From contig NZ_CP018888.1 in NCBI RefSeq assembly GCF_001936335.1, positions 558,001 through 622,000 of the forward strand: a DNA stretch of 64,000 bases. Direction: 5' to 3'. The position numbers were made by a program, and so were the translations under genes. Numbering within the stretch: the stretch's first letter is position 1; every line of letters starts with the position of its first letter. This stretch comes from Amylolactobacillus amylophilus DSM 20533 = JCM 1125. Its GTDB lineage: Bacteria > Bacillota > Bacilli > Lactobacillales > Lactobacillaceae. Positions 16,468 to 23,814 of this stretch are shown piece by piece. The notes under the pieces are model-generated. The model was not told the DNA's origin. It was given only the letters and a program-made list of their open reading frames with translations, and made no database searches.

Positions 16468-16493
16468 AAATAGAAGACTTCCATCTCCTATTT
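16468..16493 (-). terminator. Terminator after the dps-like gene
   Basis: Minus strand AAATAGGAGA pairs with TCTTCTATTT (one G-U), followed by Ts, about 80 bases after the dps-like stop. It separates that gene from the regulator gene. Confidence 0.75.
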
Positions 16494-16573
16494 TAACCGA
16501 TTAATTGATATTTACTATTAATTCCAACTATACCTTTGTTAATTCTCGTGTGCTACCCGCTGAACTGCGCACT

Positions 16574-17131
16574 CTAGTCTTCGTCATCCTCGTCGACTTC
16601 AACGATATCTTCCCAAGCAGTCTTGCCCAAGATGGCCTGCAACTTTCTCTGCATCCGATTATTGTAGCGACGTAAGTCAACCAAATACTGTGCCAACGCT
16701 GGCCGATTCTCTCTTTCGGCCAACTTGATAGCCCGATCGATAAACATATCCTGTGTGACAAAGTCTGCGGCGGTCTGTCCAACTAATTCTGCGCTGTCGA
16801 GGTACTTATAGCTGCCATCCTCCGTCAGTTTACCGTATTCGTGTACTTCCTTAGTTGTGGTTGGGACAACTTCGTTCTCATCCAAAAGCAGTTCGCCCAG
16901 CTCATCGATATTCGCCCGGTTCTTTGCAATCATCTCATCAAACAACGGTTGTGCTGCCACGGCAAGGGCGCCTGTCAGATACCACTTTGCTTGGTGCAAC
17001 TTCAGTTCGAACACCCAGAAGTTTGCCAAGATATGGCCGGTCATTGCACCGGCTGTTGGCTTGTGGTGGTCAAGATCAGCTTGTTTTACTTCGGCCTCAT
17101 ACTTAGCCGCAACATTTTTAGGATCACTCAT
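16574..17131 (-). CDS. dps: Dps/ferritin-like protein with altered ferroxidase site
   Basis: 185-residue four-helix protein of the Dps family, which forms 12-subunit shells that protect DNA and store iron. Aligned by eye with Listeria innocua Dps, the ferroxidase ligands H31 and H43 are replaced by Lys49 and Gln61, while the acidic ligands (Asp65, Asp76, Glu80) remain. Iron oxidation may therefore be lost or changed. It is longer than usual, with an N-terminal extension of about 18 residues and an acidic C-terminal tail (DEDDED). It lies 72 bases downstream of the metallochaperone gene on the same strand, ending at a terminator, and is probably co-transcribed with it. Confidence 0.88.
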   Translation of the reverse strand: MSDPKNVAAKYEAEVKQADLDHHKPTAGAMTGHILANFWVFELKLHQAKWYLTGALAVAAQPLFDEMIAKNRANIDELGELLLDENEVVPTTTKEVHEYGKLTEDGSYKYLDSAELVGQTAADFVTQDMFIDRAIKLAERENRPALAQYLVDLRRYNNRMQRKLQAILGKTAWEDIVEVDEDDED

Positions 17132-17203
17132 GTTTCTCTACCTCAATTTCATTTTTCTTATTTACTCTTATTTATCTGTCTTTATTAAAATTGCACTTGA
17201 AAC

Positions 17204-17440
17204 CTAGATGTCTTTAACTTTGGTGCTCTCAACTTCATACCCCAGTCCGGCAACCACGCTTGACAGGTTCTCAGCTGATGTTTGGCCATCATCGAATTCT
17301 GCCTTCACCTTACCCGAGTTGAACAGGACCTTCACGCTATCACCGTTCACACCTGGTGTATTCTTCACGGCAGTCTCAATCTTGGTCAAGCAAGATGGGC
17401 ATGTTAGTTCATCCAATTGCATAATAATTTTTTTACTCAT
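17204..17440 (-). CDS. Heavy-metal-associated (HMA) domain metallochaperone, CopZ-like
   Basis: 78-residue single HMA-domain protein. The metal-binding loop is LTCPSCLTKIE (CxxC, here CPSC), in the beta-alpha-beta-beta-alpha-beta pattern. It would carry Cu(I) or another soft metal in the cytosol to the P-type ATPase encoded just upstream, which lacks its own HMA domain. GGAGG precedes the ATG at 17440. A separate promoter with an Fnr-type box at -41.5 lies inside the end of the ATPase gene, so it can be expressed independently of the pump. Confidence 0.88.
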   Translation of the reverse strand: MSKKIIMQLDELTCPSCLTKIETAVKNTPGVNGDSVKVLFNSGKVKAEFDDGQTSAENLSSVVAGLGYEVESTKVKDI

Positions 17441-17471
17441 TTTTGTTACCTCCATTATTTTCTAAGCTTTC

Positions 17472-19418
17472 TTAATTCTTACCTGTAGTATATGCTGCAG
17501 GCTCGTTTGAAAAATTGATCTGGGTCAATTTTTGTTCTTTTGTCCGAAATTTCAATAGCCGCATCGCATTCAGGATGACAACCAAGATGCTTGCTTCGTG
17601 AACAAACATTCCGCTGGCCATGTAGATGAATCCGAGTAAGAGACCAATCAACAAGAAGATGACGACGCCGATTGAAATAGCAATATTCTCACGTGTATTC
17701 AGAACTGTCTTTTTCGCGAGCTTGTAGGCGAATAGCAGCTGGCTCATGGAACTTGCCATCAAGACGACATCAGAAGTCTCAATCGCTACATCAGTACCGG
17801 AACCCATCGCAATCCCGATGTCTGCTGTCGCTAGAGAGGGGCTGTCGTTGATTCCGTCACCGATGAAGGCGACACGATTACCGTCATGCATCAATTGCTT
17901 GATAATCTCCGCCTTTTGGTCAGGCAGTAGATCAGCCCGCACCTCATCTAAGCCCAGCTTTTTGCCAACATAATCAGCCGTCACTTGGTTATCACCAGTC
18001 AACATGATAAGCTTCTTCGCTCCCGCGGCTTTCAAAGCTGCCAAACGATCCTTCGCCTCGGGCCGCATCTCGTCTGAGATACCGATCAATGCCAGCACTT
18101 TTTGCTCGTTCATCACGATTACTAATGAACTACCAGTTTCCTTAATTTGTTGAATCTCATCTAACTGTTCGTCAGTAGCACTGACTTTTTGCTCACGGAG
18201 CATCTTTTCGTTACCCAAGAGTAACTTATTAGCACCGAAGTTCACGACTAGTCCCTGACCTTTAACAGCCTCATTGTGGTCAATGACGAGATTCTGGAAG
18301 TCTAACTTCTTATTATTAACGTAGTTGATAATTGCCGTACCGAGCGGATGGTCTGACAGGCTCTCAGCCTTCGCCACCTGCTGCAATAACTCATTTTCGG
18401 TGACATCTTCGTCAGCACCCAGGTAGGAGATGTAATTAGTTACCGTGGTTTTACCAGTAGTCAACGTCCCTGTTTTGTCGAACACGAACGTATCAATCTT
18501 CGCGAATTCGTCCATCACTGATGCACCCTTGACGAGCACACCATGCTTTGCACCATTACCAATTCCGGCAACGTTCGAGACCGGTGCGCCGATGACGAGG
18601 GCACCAGGGCAACCAAGCACGAGAACGGTGATCGCCAGCTTAATATCTTGGCTGAAGATGAAGACAATCAGGGCAATCAGCAGCACAGCCGGCGTGTAGT
18701 ACTTCGCAAATTTATCGATGAATTTCTCGGCTTTCGACTTCGTATCCTGTGCATCCTCGACCAACTCTAAGATCTTGGCGAATGTAGTATCCTCACCAAC
18801 CTTGGTCGCCTCAATTGTCAGGAAGCCGTTGCTCAAGACAGCTCCAGAGTAAACACTATCGCCAATTTCCTTCTTAACCTCACGCGACTCACCTGTGATG
18901 GCAGACTCGTCTAGGTAACCGTGGCCTTCTATGACCGCCCCATCAACGGGCGTCTGGGCACCAGGCTTGACCAGGATGTGATCACCAATTAGAACGTCAT
19001 CGACGTCAACTTCTTCTGTTGATCCATCATCCTGGAGCACTAAAGCCGTTGTTGGTGCCATCTCAGCCAAGGACTTGATTGACGATCTTGTTTTTGCCAG
19101 TGTCTTCTGTTCGAGGAAATCCCCGAACAAGAACAGGAACGTGACGATGGCTGATTCATTGTACTCGCCAATGATGAACGCACCAATCACCGCGATGGAA
19201 ACCAGCAATTCGATGCTGACCACCTTAGCCCTAAGCGCTGAATATGCCCGAATGATAATCGGGAAACCTGCGATAACGGAAGCTGCCGCCAACAAAATGT
19301 TACTGATGATGGTCAGCGGCCCCAAATACTTAGTTACTAGACCGAGGACAATCAATATTGCCGCGATCAATGTGATGTGCGTGCTATGTGTTCGTAGAAA
19401 CTTCTGTAGTTTAATCAT
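17472..19418 (-). CDS. P1B-type heavy-metal-translocating ATPase with CPG motif
   Basis: 648-residue metal-transporting ATPase. It has no N-terminal HMA domain. Seen in order: N-terminal membrane helices, actuator motif TGES (about 175-178), the membrane CPx motif as CPG-x6-P (C270-P271-G272...P279), phosphorylation loop DKTGTLTTGK (Asp314), the SDHPLG nucleotide loop, and GDGINDSPSLATADIGIAMG. Copper and zinc/cadmium pumps normally have CPC, so the CPG variant leaves the metal uncertain. I chose the ATG at 19418; a TTG at 19442 is less likely. A separate CPSC metallochaperone gene follows. The promoter carries an Fnr-type box, suggesting redox control by the nearby regulator. Confidence 0.9.
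   Translation of the reverse strand: MIKLQKFLRTHSTHITLIAAILIVLGLVTKYLGPLTIISNILLAAASVIAGFPIIIRAYSALRAKVVSIELLVSIAVIGAFIIGEYNESAIVTFLFLFGDFLEQKTLAKTRSSIKSLAEMAPTTALVLQDDGSTEEVDVDDVLIGDHILVKPGAQTPVDGAVIEGHGYLDESAITGESREVKKEIGDSVYSGAVLSNGFLTIEATKVGEDTTFAKILELVEDAQDTKSKAEKFIDKFAKYYTPAVLLIALIVFIFSQDIKLAITVLVLGCPGALVIGAPVSNVAGIGNGAKHGVLVKGASVMDEFAKIDTFVFDKTGTLTTGKTTVTNYISYLGADEDVTENELLQQVAKAESLSDHPLGTAIINYVNNKKLDFQNLVIDHNEAVKGQGLVVNFGANKLLLGNEKMLREQKVSATDEQLDEIQQIKETGSSLVIVMNEQKVLALIGISDEMRPEAKDRLAALKAAGAKKLIMLTGDNQVTADYVGKKLGLDEVRADLLPDQKAEIIKQLMHDGNRVAFIGDGINDSPSLATADIGIAMGSGTDVAIETSDVVLMASSMSQLLFAYKLAKKTVLNTRENIAISIGVVIFLLIGLLLGFIYMASGMFVHEASILVVILNAMRLLKFRTKEQKLTQINFSNEPAAYTTGKN
17487..17529 (-). 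promoter_or_regulatory. Predicted Fnr-activated promoter of the metallochaperone gene
   Basis: The palindrome ATTGACCCAGATCAAT (17514-17529, minus strand) matches the Fnr pattern TTGAY-N4-RTCAA. A TATACT -10 lies at 17487-17492. With a start site about 7 bases after the -10, the box is centred near -41.5, the class II activator position. The box is within the last codons of the ATPase gene. Confidence 0.6.
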
Positions 19419-19472
19419 TTTTCTCACCCAACTTTTACTCAACTAATATTTCTTTCGCTCATTTACAAAACC

Positions 19473-19516
19473 TATCATAGCCCGCACTCGGCCTTAAGAA
19501 ATTGACGTAGGTCAAT
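19473..19516 (-). promoter_or_regulatory. Predicted Fnr-activated promoter of the P1B ATPase
   Basis: Palindrome ATTGACGTAGGTCAAT (19501-19516) with perfect 6-bp arms. On the minus strand a TATGAT -10 lies at 19473-19478 and only a poor -35 (TTTCTT). The box centre is about 42 bases before the predicted start site, as for class II Crp/Fnr activation. Confidence 0.65.
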
Positions 19517-19554
19517 ATTTACTTTTTTTCTCAAAAAGTTGAAAACGTTTTAAG

Positions 19555-19569
19555 TAAGGCTAACCTAAA
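19555..19569. promoter_or_regulatory. Candidate MntR/DtxR-type operator before mntH
   Basis: TAAGGCTAACCTAAA resembles the DtxR-superfamily box (TTAGG/CCTAA half-sites). It lies just upstream of a possible mntH promoter (TTTACA 19577-19582, TATGAT 19599-19604, spacer 16). The assignment rests on similarity and position only. Confidence 0.4.
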
Positions 19570-19645
19570 CTCTATATTTACATACTCTAAAATAGGCGTA
19601 TGATAATAGGTGGTTAAAATAACTGGAGGAAATGGAGGAAGTTGT

Positions 19646-21010
19646 ATGAAAGATAACAAACAGGAATCACACAAGCTGATTCACTACGCTAACGGACCAA
19701 GTCTCGAGGAGATCAATGATACGGTTGCAATTCCAAAGGGAGGTAACTTCTGGAAGAATCTGCTCGCATTCTCCGGTCCTGGCGCGCTCGTTGCCGTCGG
19801 CTACATGGATCCGGGTAACTGGGTAACTTCAATCGGTGGTGGTGCACAATATGGCTACCTATTAATGTCAGTAATCTTAATCTCAAGCTTAATTGCGATG
19901 TTATTGCAATACATGGCCGCTAAGCTTGGAATTGTGACTAATATGGATCTGGCTCAAGCCACGCGGGCACATACCGGTAAAAAAATGGGCATTTTCCTCT
20001 GGATCACGACAGAACTCGCCATCATGGCGACAGATATTGCCGAGGTAATCGGTGGCGCGATCGCTCTGAAACTATTATTCGGCTTCCCACTCACGGTCGG
20101 TGTTGCCTTGACAGTGCTCGATGTGCTCCTACTATTGTTGCTAACGAAACTAGGTTTTAGAAAAATCGAGGCGATCGTAGTTGCACTGATCGTTGTCATT
20201 CTGGTCGTATTCATCTACCAAGTTGTGATTGCCCGCCCAGATATGGCGGCCGCCTTCTCAAACCTGGTACCAAGAAAAGAAATTCTCCACCCCGGACAAC
20301 TACACATGGCACTGGGAATTGTCGGTGCGACGGTCATGCCTCATAACTTGTACCTACACTCGTCAATCTCCCAAACCAGACAATTCGACCGCAAGGACGA
20401 ATCATCTGTACGTCAAGCAATCAAGTACACCACTTGGGATTCCAATTTACAACTGACGGCGGCATTCGTTGTTAACTGTCTCCTTTTATTAGTTGGTGCA
20501 GCACTATTCTTCGGCAAGGATGCTTCCCAACTTGGGACATTCGGTCAACTCTATGATGCTTTACAAGATCCCAAGATGGCTGGGGCAGTGGCTTCACCCG
20601 TACTCTCAATGCTGTTCGCCGTCGCTCTACTCGCATCGGGCCAAAACTCGACGATCACCGGTACTTTGACTGGACAAATCGTCATGGAGGGTTTCGTCAA
20701 CTTGCAGATGCCCCTTTGGGCTCGGCGCTTGATCACACGACTCATCTCAGTTGTGCCGGTACTGATTATCGCCATTATTTTCCATGGTCAAGAATCGGCG
20801 CTCGACTCGCTATTAGTTAACTCACAAGTATTCCTGTCAATCGCGCTACCATTCTCGATGATTCCCCTCACAATCTTCACCAGCTCGAAGAAGATCATGG
20901 GTGAATTCGTCAACAGCAAGTGGGTGACCATCCTAGCTTGGATCTGTACGATCACTTTGACTGTCCTAAATCTGCAGATTGTATTATCATCGATTCAAGG
21001 ACTTTTCTAA
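19646..21010 (+). CDS. mntH: Nramp-family divalent metal (Mn2+) transporter
   Basis: 454-residue membrane protein with eleven predicted helices that imports Mn2+ (and Fe2+) with protons. The helix 1 metal motif DPGNW (in [11 protein letters not shown]) and the helix 6 motif MPHNLYLHS are intact; Asp, Asn and the Met-Pro-His turn form the metal site. GGAGG lies upstream of the ATG at 19646. It is followed 14 bases later by a UspA gene, so the two form an operon. Manganese import serves as the non-enzymatic oxidant defence of many lactobacilli, which fits the nearby H2O2-forming lactate oxidase. Confidence 0.95.
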   Translation: MKDNKQESHKLIHYANGPSLEEINDTVAIPKGGNFWKNLLAFSGPGALVAVGYMDPGNWVTSIGGGAQYGYLLMSVILISSLIAMLLQYMAAKLGIVTNMDLAQATRAHTGKKMGIFLWITTELAIMATDIAEVIGGAIALKLLFGFPLTVGVALTVLDVLLLLLLTKLGFRKIEAIVVALIVVILVVFIYQVVIARPDMAAAFSNLVPRKEILHPGQLHMALGIVGATVMPHNLYLHSSISQTRQFDRKDESSVRQAIKYTTWDSNLQLTAAFVVNCLLLLVGAALFFGKDASQLGTFGQLYDALQDPKMAGAVASPVLSMLFAVALLASGQNSTITGTLTGQIVMEGFVNLQMPLWARRLITRLISVVPVLIIAIIFHGQESALDSLLVNSQVFLSIALPFSMIPLTIFTSSKKIMGEFVNSKWVTILAWICTITLTVLNLQIVLSSIQGLF

Positions 21011-21024
21011 GAGAGGTGTAAAGG

Positions 21025-21474
21025 ATGACTGAAGAATTAAAGGATATTTATTTCAAAAATATTTTGGTAGCGGTTGACGACTCAGATGACGCAATCTTGG
21101 CGTTCAAGTATGCGATTCATCGGGCAATCAAGGATAACGTCGGGTTGAACCTGGTCTCGATTCTCGAGAAAGACGACATGAACGTCTTTCAAGCGTTGAG
21201 CAAGGACTTCGTCCATGGTAAACGCGAAGATTTGGAGAAACACCTACGTGAATACAAGCAGATTGCGAACGATGCCGGCGTGAAGAAGGTCCACTCAATC
21301 ATCGCTACAGGGGATAATCCTGGCCAGGTGATCGTCGAGGAAGTTATCCCCCGCGTCCACCCCGATTTATTGATTATCGGTTCGAAATCGAAGAAAGGGA
21401 TTGCGAAACGCTTCGGTAGTCAGGCTGCCTACATGGCAAAGTACTCACCCGTTTCGGTACTCGTAGTTCGGTAA
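21025..21474 (+). CDS. Universal stress protein (UspA family)
   Basis: 149-residue UspA-domain protein. The N-terminal strand ILVAVDDSDDA and the C-terminal ATP-binding loop GSKSKKGIAKRFGSQAAYMAKYSPVSVLVVR (G-2x-G-9x-G(S/T)-like) are recognisable. It lies 14 bases downstream of mntH, preceded by GAGAGGTG, and ends at a strong terminator. Such mntH-usp pairs are common in lactobacilli. The likely role is stress adaptation; the precise function is unknown. Confidence 0.88.
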   Translation: MTEELKDIYFKNILVAVDDSDDAILAFKYAIHRAIKDNVGLNLVSILEKDDMNVFQALSKDFVHGKREDLEKHLREYKQIANDAGVKKVHSIIATGDNPGQVIVEEVIPRVHPDLLIIGSKSKKGIAKRFGSQAAYMAKYSPVSVLVVR

Positions 21475-21497
21475 GATAGAGAAATAAGTTACAACTA

Positions 21498-21545
21498 AAA
21501 TAACCACTTGGGCAGCAACTTTAAGCTGATTTCAAGTGGTTATTT
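21498..21545. terminator. Terminator of the mntH-usp operon
   Basis: 13-bp stem AAATAACCACTTG / CAAGTGGTTATTT with a longer inner loop. It can also serve the converging vanZ gene. Confidence 0.85.
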
Positions 21546-21563
21546 ATATCTAATCTAAAAAAT

Positions 21564-22136
21564 TTATATTTCCGTTTTTCTCAGTATTGGCGTAATAGCG
21601 GATAACAGAGCAAATCCCAGTAATCCTCCAGTAGTATTCAAAATGACATCGCCAATATCAAAAATACGGTTGCCTAAGTAAAAGTAGTTCATTACTAACT
21701 GAATTATTTCAATTGCCACAGTGCTGAATAAAACCAACAAAATCGAATATTTAAAACTACGACTTTTTTTAAACAACACACCCACAAATAGAGGAAGTGG
21801 CATAAGCAACAAAATATTACCAACAATTTGTAGAGTTGAATATTTTGTCCAAGCCAACGGATTTAATTCAAACATAATCTGCAAGCCAAATGAAAATTCA
21901 TTAATTATGCTTGTTTGTTTAAACAAAAGCACTGGGAATATCGTTAATGAAATAACAAAATATAGGTAGCCGAGAAATAGCCAAAATGGCAGGACGCTTT
22001 TACTCTTTTTCCTATGCAATAAAATCATTGTGGAGATGATTCCAACAAGGATGAGGAACGGAATGAGTACAACCGAATTAATAATTACGTCCGGGGCAAA
22101 ACCGTGGTGCCCATCCTCACTGACGATACTAATCAT
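21564..22136 (-). CDS. VanZ-family membrane protein
   Basis: 190-residue membrane protein with about five hydrophobic helices. The VanZ signature is at the C terminus (NRIFDIGDVILNTTGGLLGF), preceded by SILLVLFSTVAIEIIQ. In vanA-type operons VanZ gives low-level teicoplanin resistance, but most chromosomal members have unknown roles. It stands alone and is AT-rich. Confidence 0.87.
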   Translation of the reverse strand: MISIVSEDGHHGFAPDVIINSVVLIPFLILVGIISTMILLHRKKSKSVLPFWLFLGYLYFVISLTIFPVLLFKQTSIINEFSFGLQIMFELNPLAWTKYSTLQIVGNILLLMPLPLFVGVLFKKSRSFKYSILLVLFSTVAIEIIQLVMNYFYLGNRIFDIGDVILNTTGGLLGFALLSAITPILRKTEI

Positions 22137-22551
22137 GAATAGAACCTGTTAACTTTTTCAATTAGTTGATCTCCTTTTGTTTCTGTCCGTTGCAACATAA
22201 TAAAAGTATCATAATTAATTATATTTATAAATGTTTTTTAATTATTTTATTTCAAACAACGTTAACTCAGTCCTCTAATTTATCAAATTTATGTCAGATA
22301 TCAAGAAAATTCACTTTTATTTTTATTTGTGAAGATAATAATTTTCTAGTCCATTTTTAGTGCCCACTACCCCAACAAAGTTTTTTAATAACATGTAAAC
22401 CCTTGTTCACAATTGATATTTACCAACTGCAAATGTAAATTATAAATTTTATAAGTATGTGAAAAAATTTCATATTAACTATCAAAATTAACCCTGAACA
22501 CCTGTTACATCAGTATTTGTGGTCAAAGATTAATAGTTGAGGTACAAATGG

Positions 22552-22581
22552 TTGCGTCCTCGAGCCGTTTTCCGCTATACT
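22552..22581 (+). promoter_or_regulatory. Promoter of the lactate oxidase gene
   Basis: TTGCGT (22552-22557), 18-base spacer, TATACT (22576-22581). Confidence 0.65.
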
Positions 22582-22586
22582 CCTAC

Positions 22587-22601
22587 TTGTAAGCGATTAC
22601 A
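22587..22601. promoter_or_regulatory. Perfect cre site at the lactate oxidase start site
   Basis: TTGTAAGCGATTACA fits all 15 positions of WTGNAAGCGNWWNCA and lies directly after the -10 box, over the expected start point. CcpA bound here should repress. Confidence 0.88.
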
Positions 22602-22629
22602 TAAAATTTATTTAGGAGGATTAGTTAAC

Positions 22630-23775
22630 ATGTCAGATTTCATTACAAGTAACGCAGAGGGACCTATCGAAAATTTTTTCAACGTTTACGATTTGGAACC
22701 AATGGCTCAAAAAGTGATTCCTAAAGGAGCATTTGGCTATATCGCAAGTGGTGCCGGAGATACATTCACCCTGCGCGAGAACATTCGCTCATTTGATCAT
22801 AAGTTAATCGTACCCCACGTATTGATGAACGTAGAGAATCCGGATACCTCCATCGAATTCGACGGTGACAAGCTCACCTCACCAATCATGTTGGCACCAG
22901 TCGCCGCCCATAAGTTAGCCCACGTTGATGGTGAAGTAAAGAGTGCCCAAGCGGTGCACGACTACAACACAATCTACACCATTAGCTCATACTCAACTGT
23001 TGACCTCCCACCAGTAACGGAGGCCTTGCAAGGGACACCCGAATGGTTCCAATTCTACTTCAGCAAAGATGACGGCATTAACCGCCACATTATGGATCGT
23101 GTGAAGGAGCAGGGAATCAAGGCAATCGTACTCACAACAGATGCAACAGTTGGTGGCAACCGAGAAACGGACGCTAGAAACGGCTACGTTTTCCCTGTTG
23201 GCATGCCAATTGTCGAAGATTATCTACCAAATGGCGCTGGTAAGACCATGGATTTTGTTTATAAGAGTGCTAAACAGAAACTATCACCAAGGGATGTTGA
23301 ATTCATCGCCTCTTATTCAGGACTACCCGTATATGTCAAAGGCCCACAAAGTGCAGATGACGTTGAGCGTTCACTAGATGCAGGTGCAAGCGGGATTTGG
23401 GTAACTAACCACGGCGGGCGCCAACTAGATGGCGGGCCAGCAGCATTTGATTCACTCCAGGAAGTAGCAAAGGCCGTTAATAAGAGAGTCCCAATCGTCT
23501 TCGACTCCGGCGTTCGGCGCGGCCAACACGTCTTCAAAGCTCTAGCATCAGGCGCAGATCTCGTGGCAATCGGTCGACCAGTAATGTATGGCCTTGCTGC
23601 CGGCGGACGCACAGGTGTTAAGCAAGTCTTTGATAAACTCACCAGCGAACTGGAGATGGTCATGCAATTAGCAGGTACGCAGACCATCGCAGATGTGAAG
23701 AATTTCGAGTTGCGTGACAACCCTTATGATCCTGGTTTCGGTAGCTACAATCCAGATGCACTGCAGCTTTATTAA
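22630..23775 (+). CDS. lox: L-lactate oxidase (FMN-dependent alpha-hydroxyacid oxidase)
   Basis: 381-residue cytoplasmic flavoenzyme converting L-lactate and O2 to pyruvate and H2O2. Family landmarks: GYIASGAGDTFTLREN with the substrate-binding Tyr37, LAPVAAHKLAH, the QFYFSKD loop, the FMN and substrate Lys region PVYVKGP, and the catalytic TNHGGRQLDGGPA (His and Arg). The C-terminal barrel has VFDSGVRRGQHVFKALASGADLVAIGRP. It is closest to bacterial lactate oxidases (Ala after LAPVA) rather than glycolate oxidase. The ATG at 22630 has TTAGGAGGA upstream. It is followed by a lactate permease gene and is under a perfect cre. Confidence 0.93.
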   Translation: MSDFITSNAEGPIENFFNVYDLEPMAQKVIPKGAFGYIASGAGDTFTLRENIRSFDHKLIVPHVLMNVENPDTSIEFDGDKLTSPIMLAPVAAHKLAHVDGEVKSAQAVHDYNTIYTISSYSTVDLPPVTEALQGTPEWFQFYFSKDDGINRHIMDRVKEQGIKAIVLTTDATVGGNRETDARNGYVFPVGMPIVEDYLPNGAGKTMDFVYKSAKQKLSPRDVEFIASYSGLPVYVKGPQSADDVERSLDAGASGIWVTNHGGRQLDGGPAAFDSLQEVAKAVNKRVPIVFDSGVRRGQHVFKALASGADLVAIGRPVMYGLAAGGRTGVKQVFDKLTSELEMVMQLAGTQTIADVKNFELRDNPYDPGFGSYNPDALQLY

Positions 23776-23814
23776 ACACCTGGTTCAGTCGTCACTGAAA
23801 TTTGGAGGATAATT

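Larger units (their letters stand above)
22137..22629. other. AT-rich gene-free stretch before the lactate oxidase gene
   Basis: About 490 bases of very AT-rich DNA. I see the lactate oxidase promoter and cre at its right end (22552-22601) and nothing else that can be supported. Confidence 0.55.

Noticed and set aside
16841-17207. Three overlapping plus-strand frames with hydrophobic segments
   Set aside because: All are antisense to the well-supported Dps-like gene and show no family resemblance or ribosome binding site.
22166-22360. 64-codon plus-strand frame upstream of lox
   Set aside because: Very AT-rich, Ile/Phe/Ser-rich by composition, no ribosome binding site or homologous motif.
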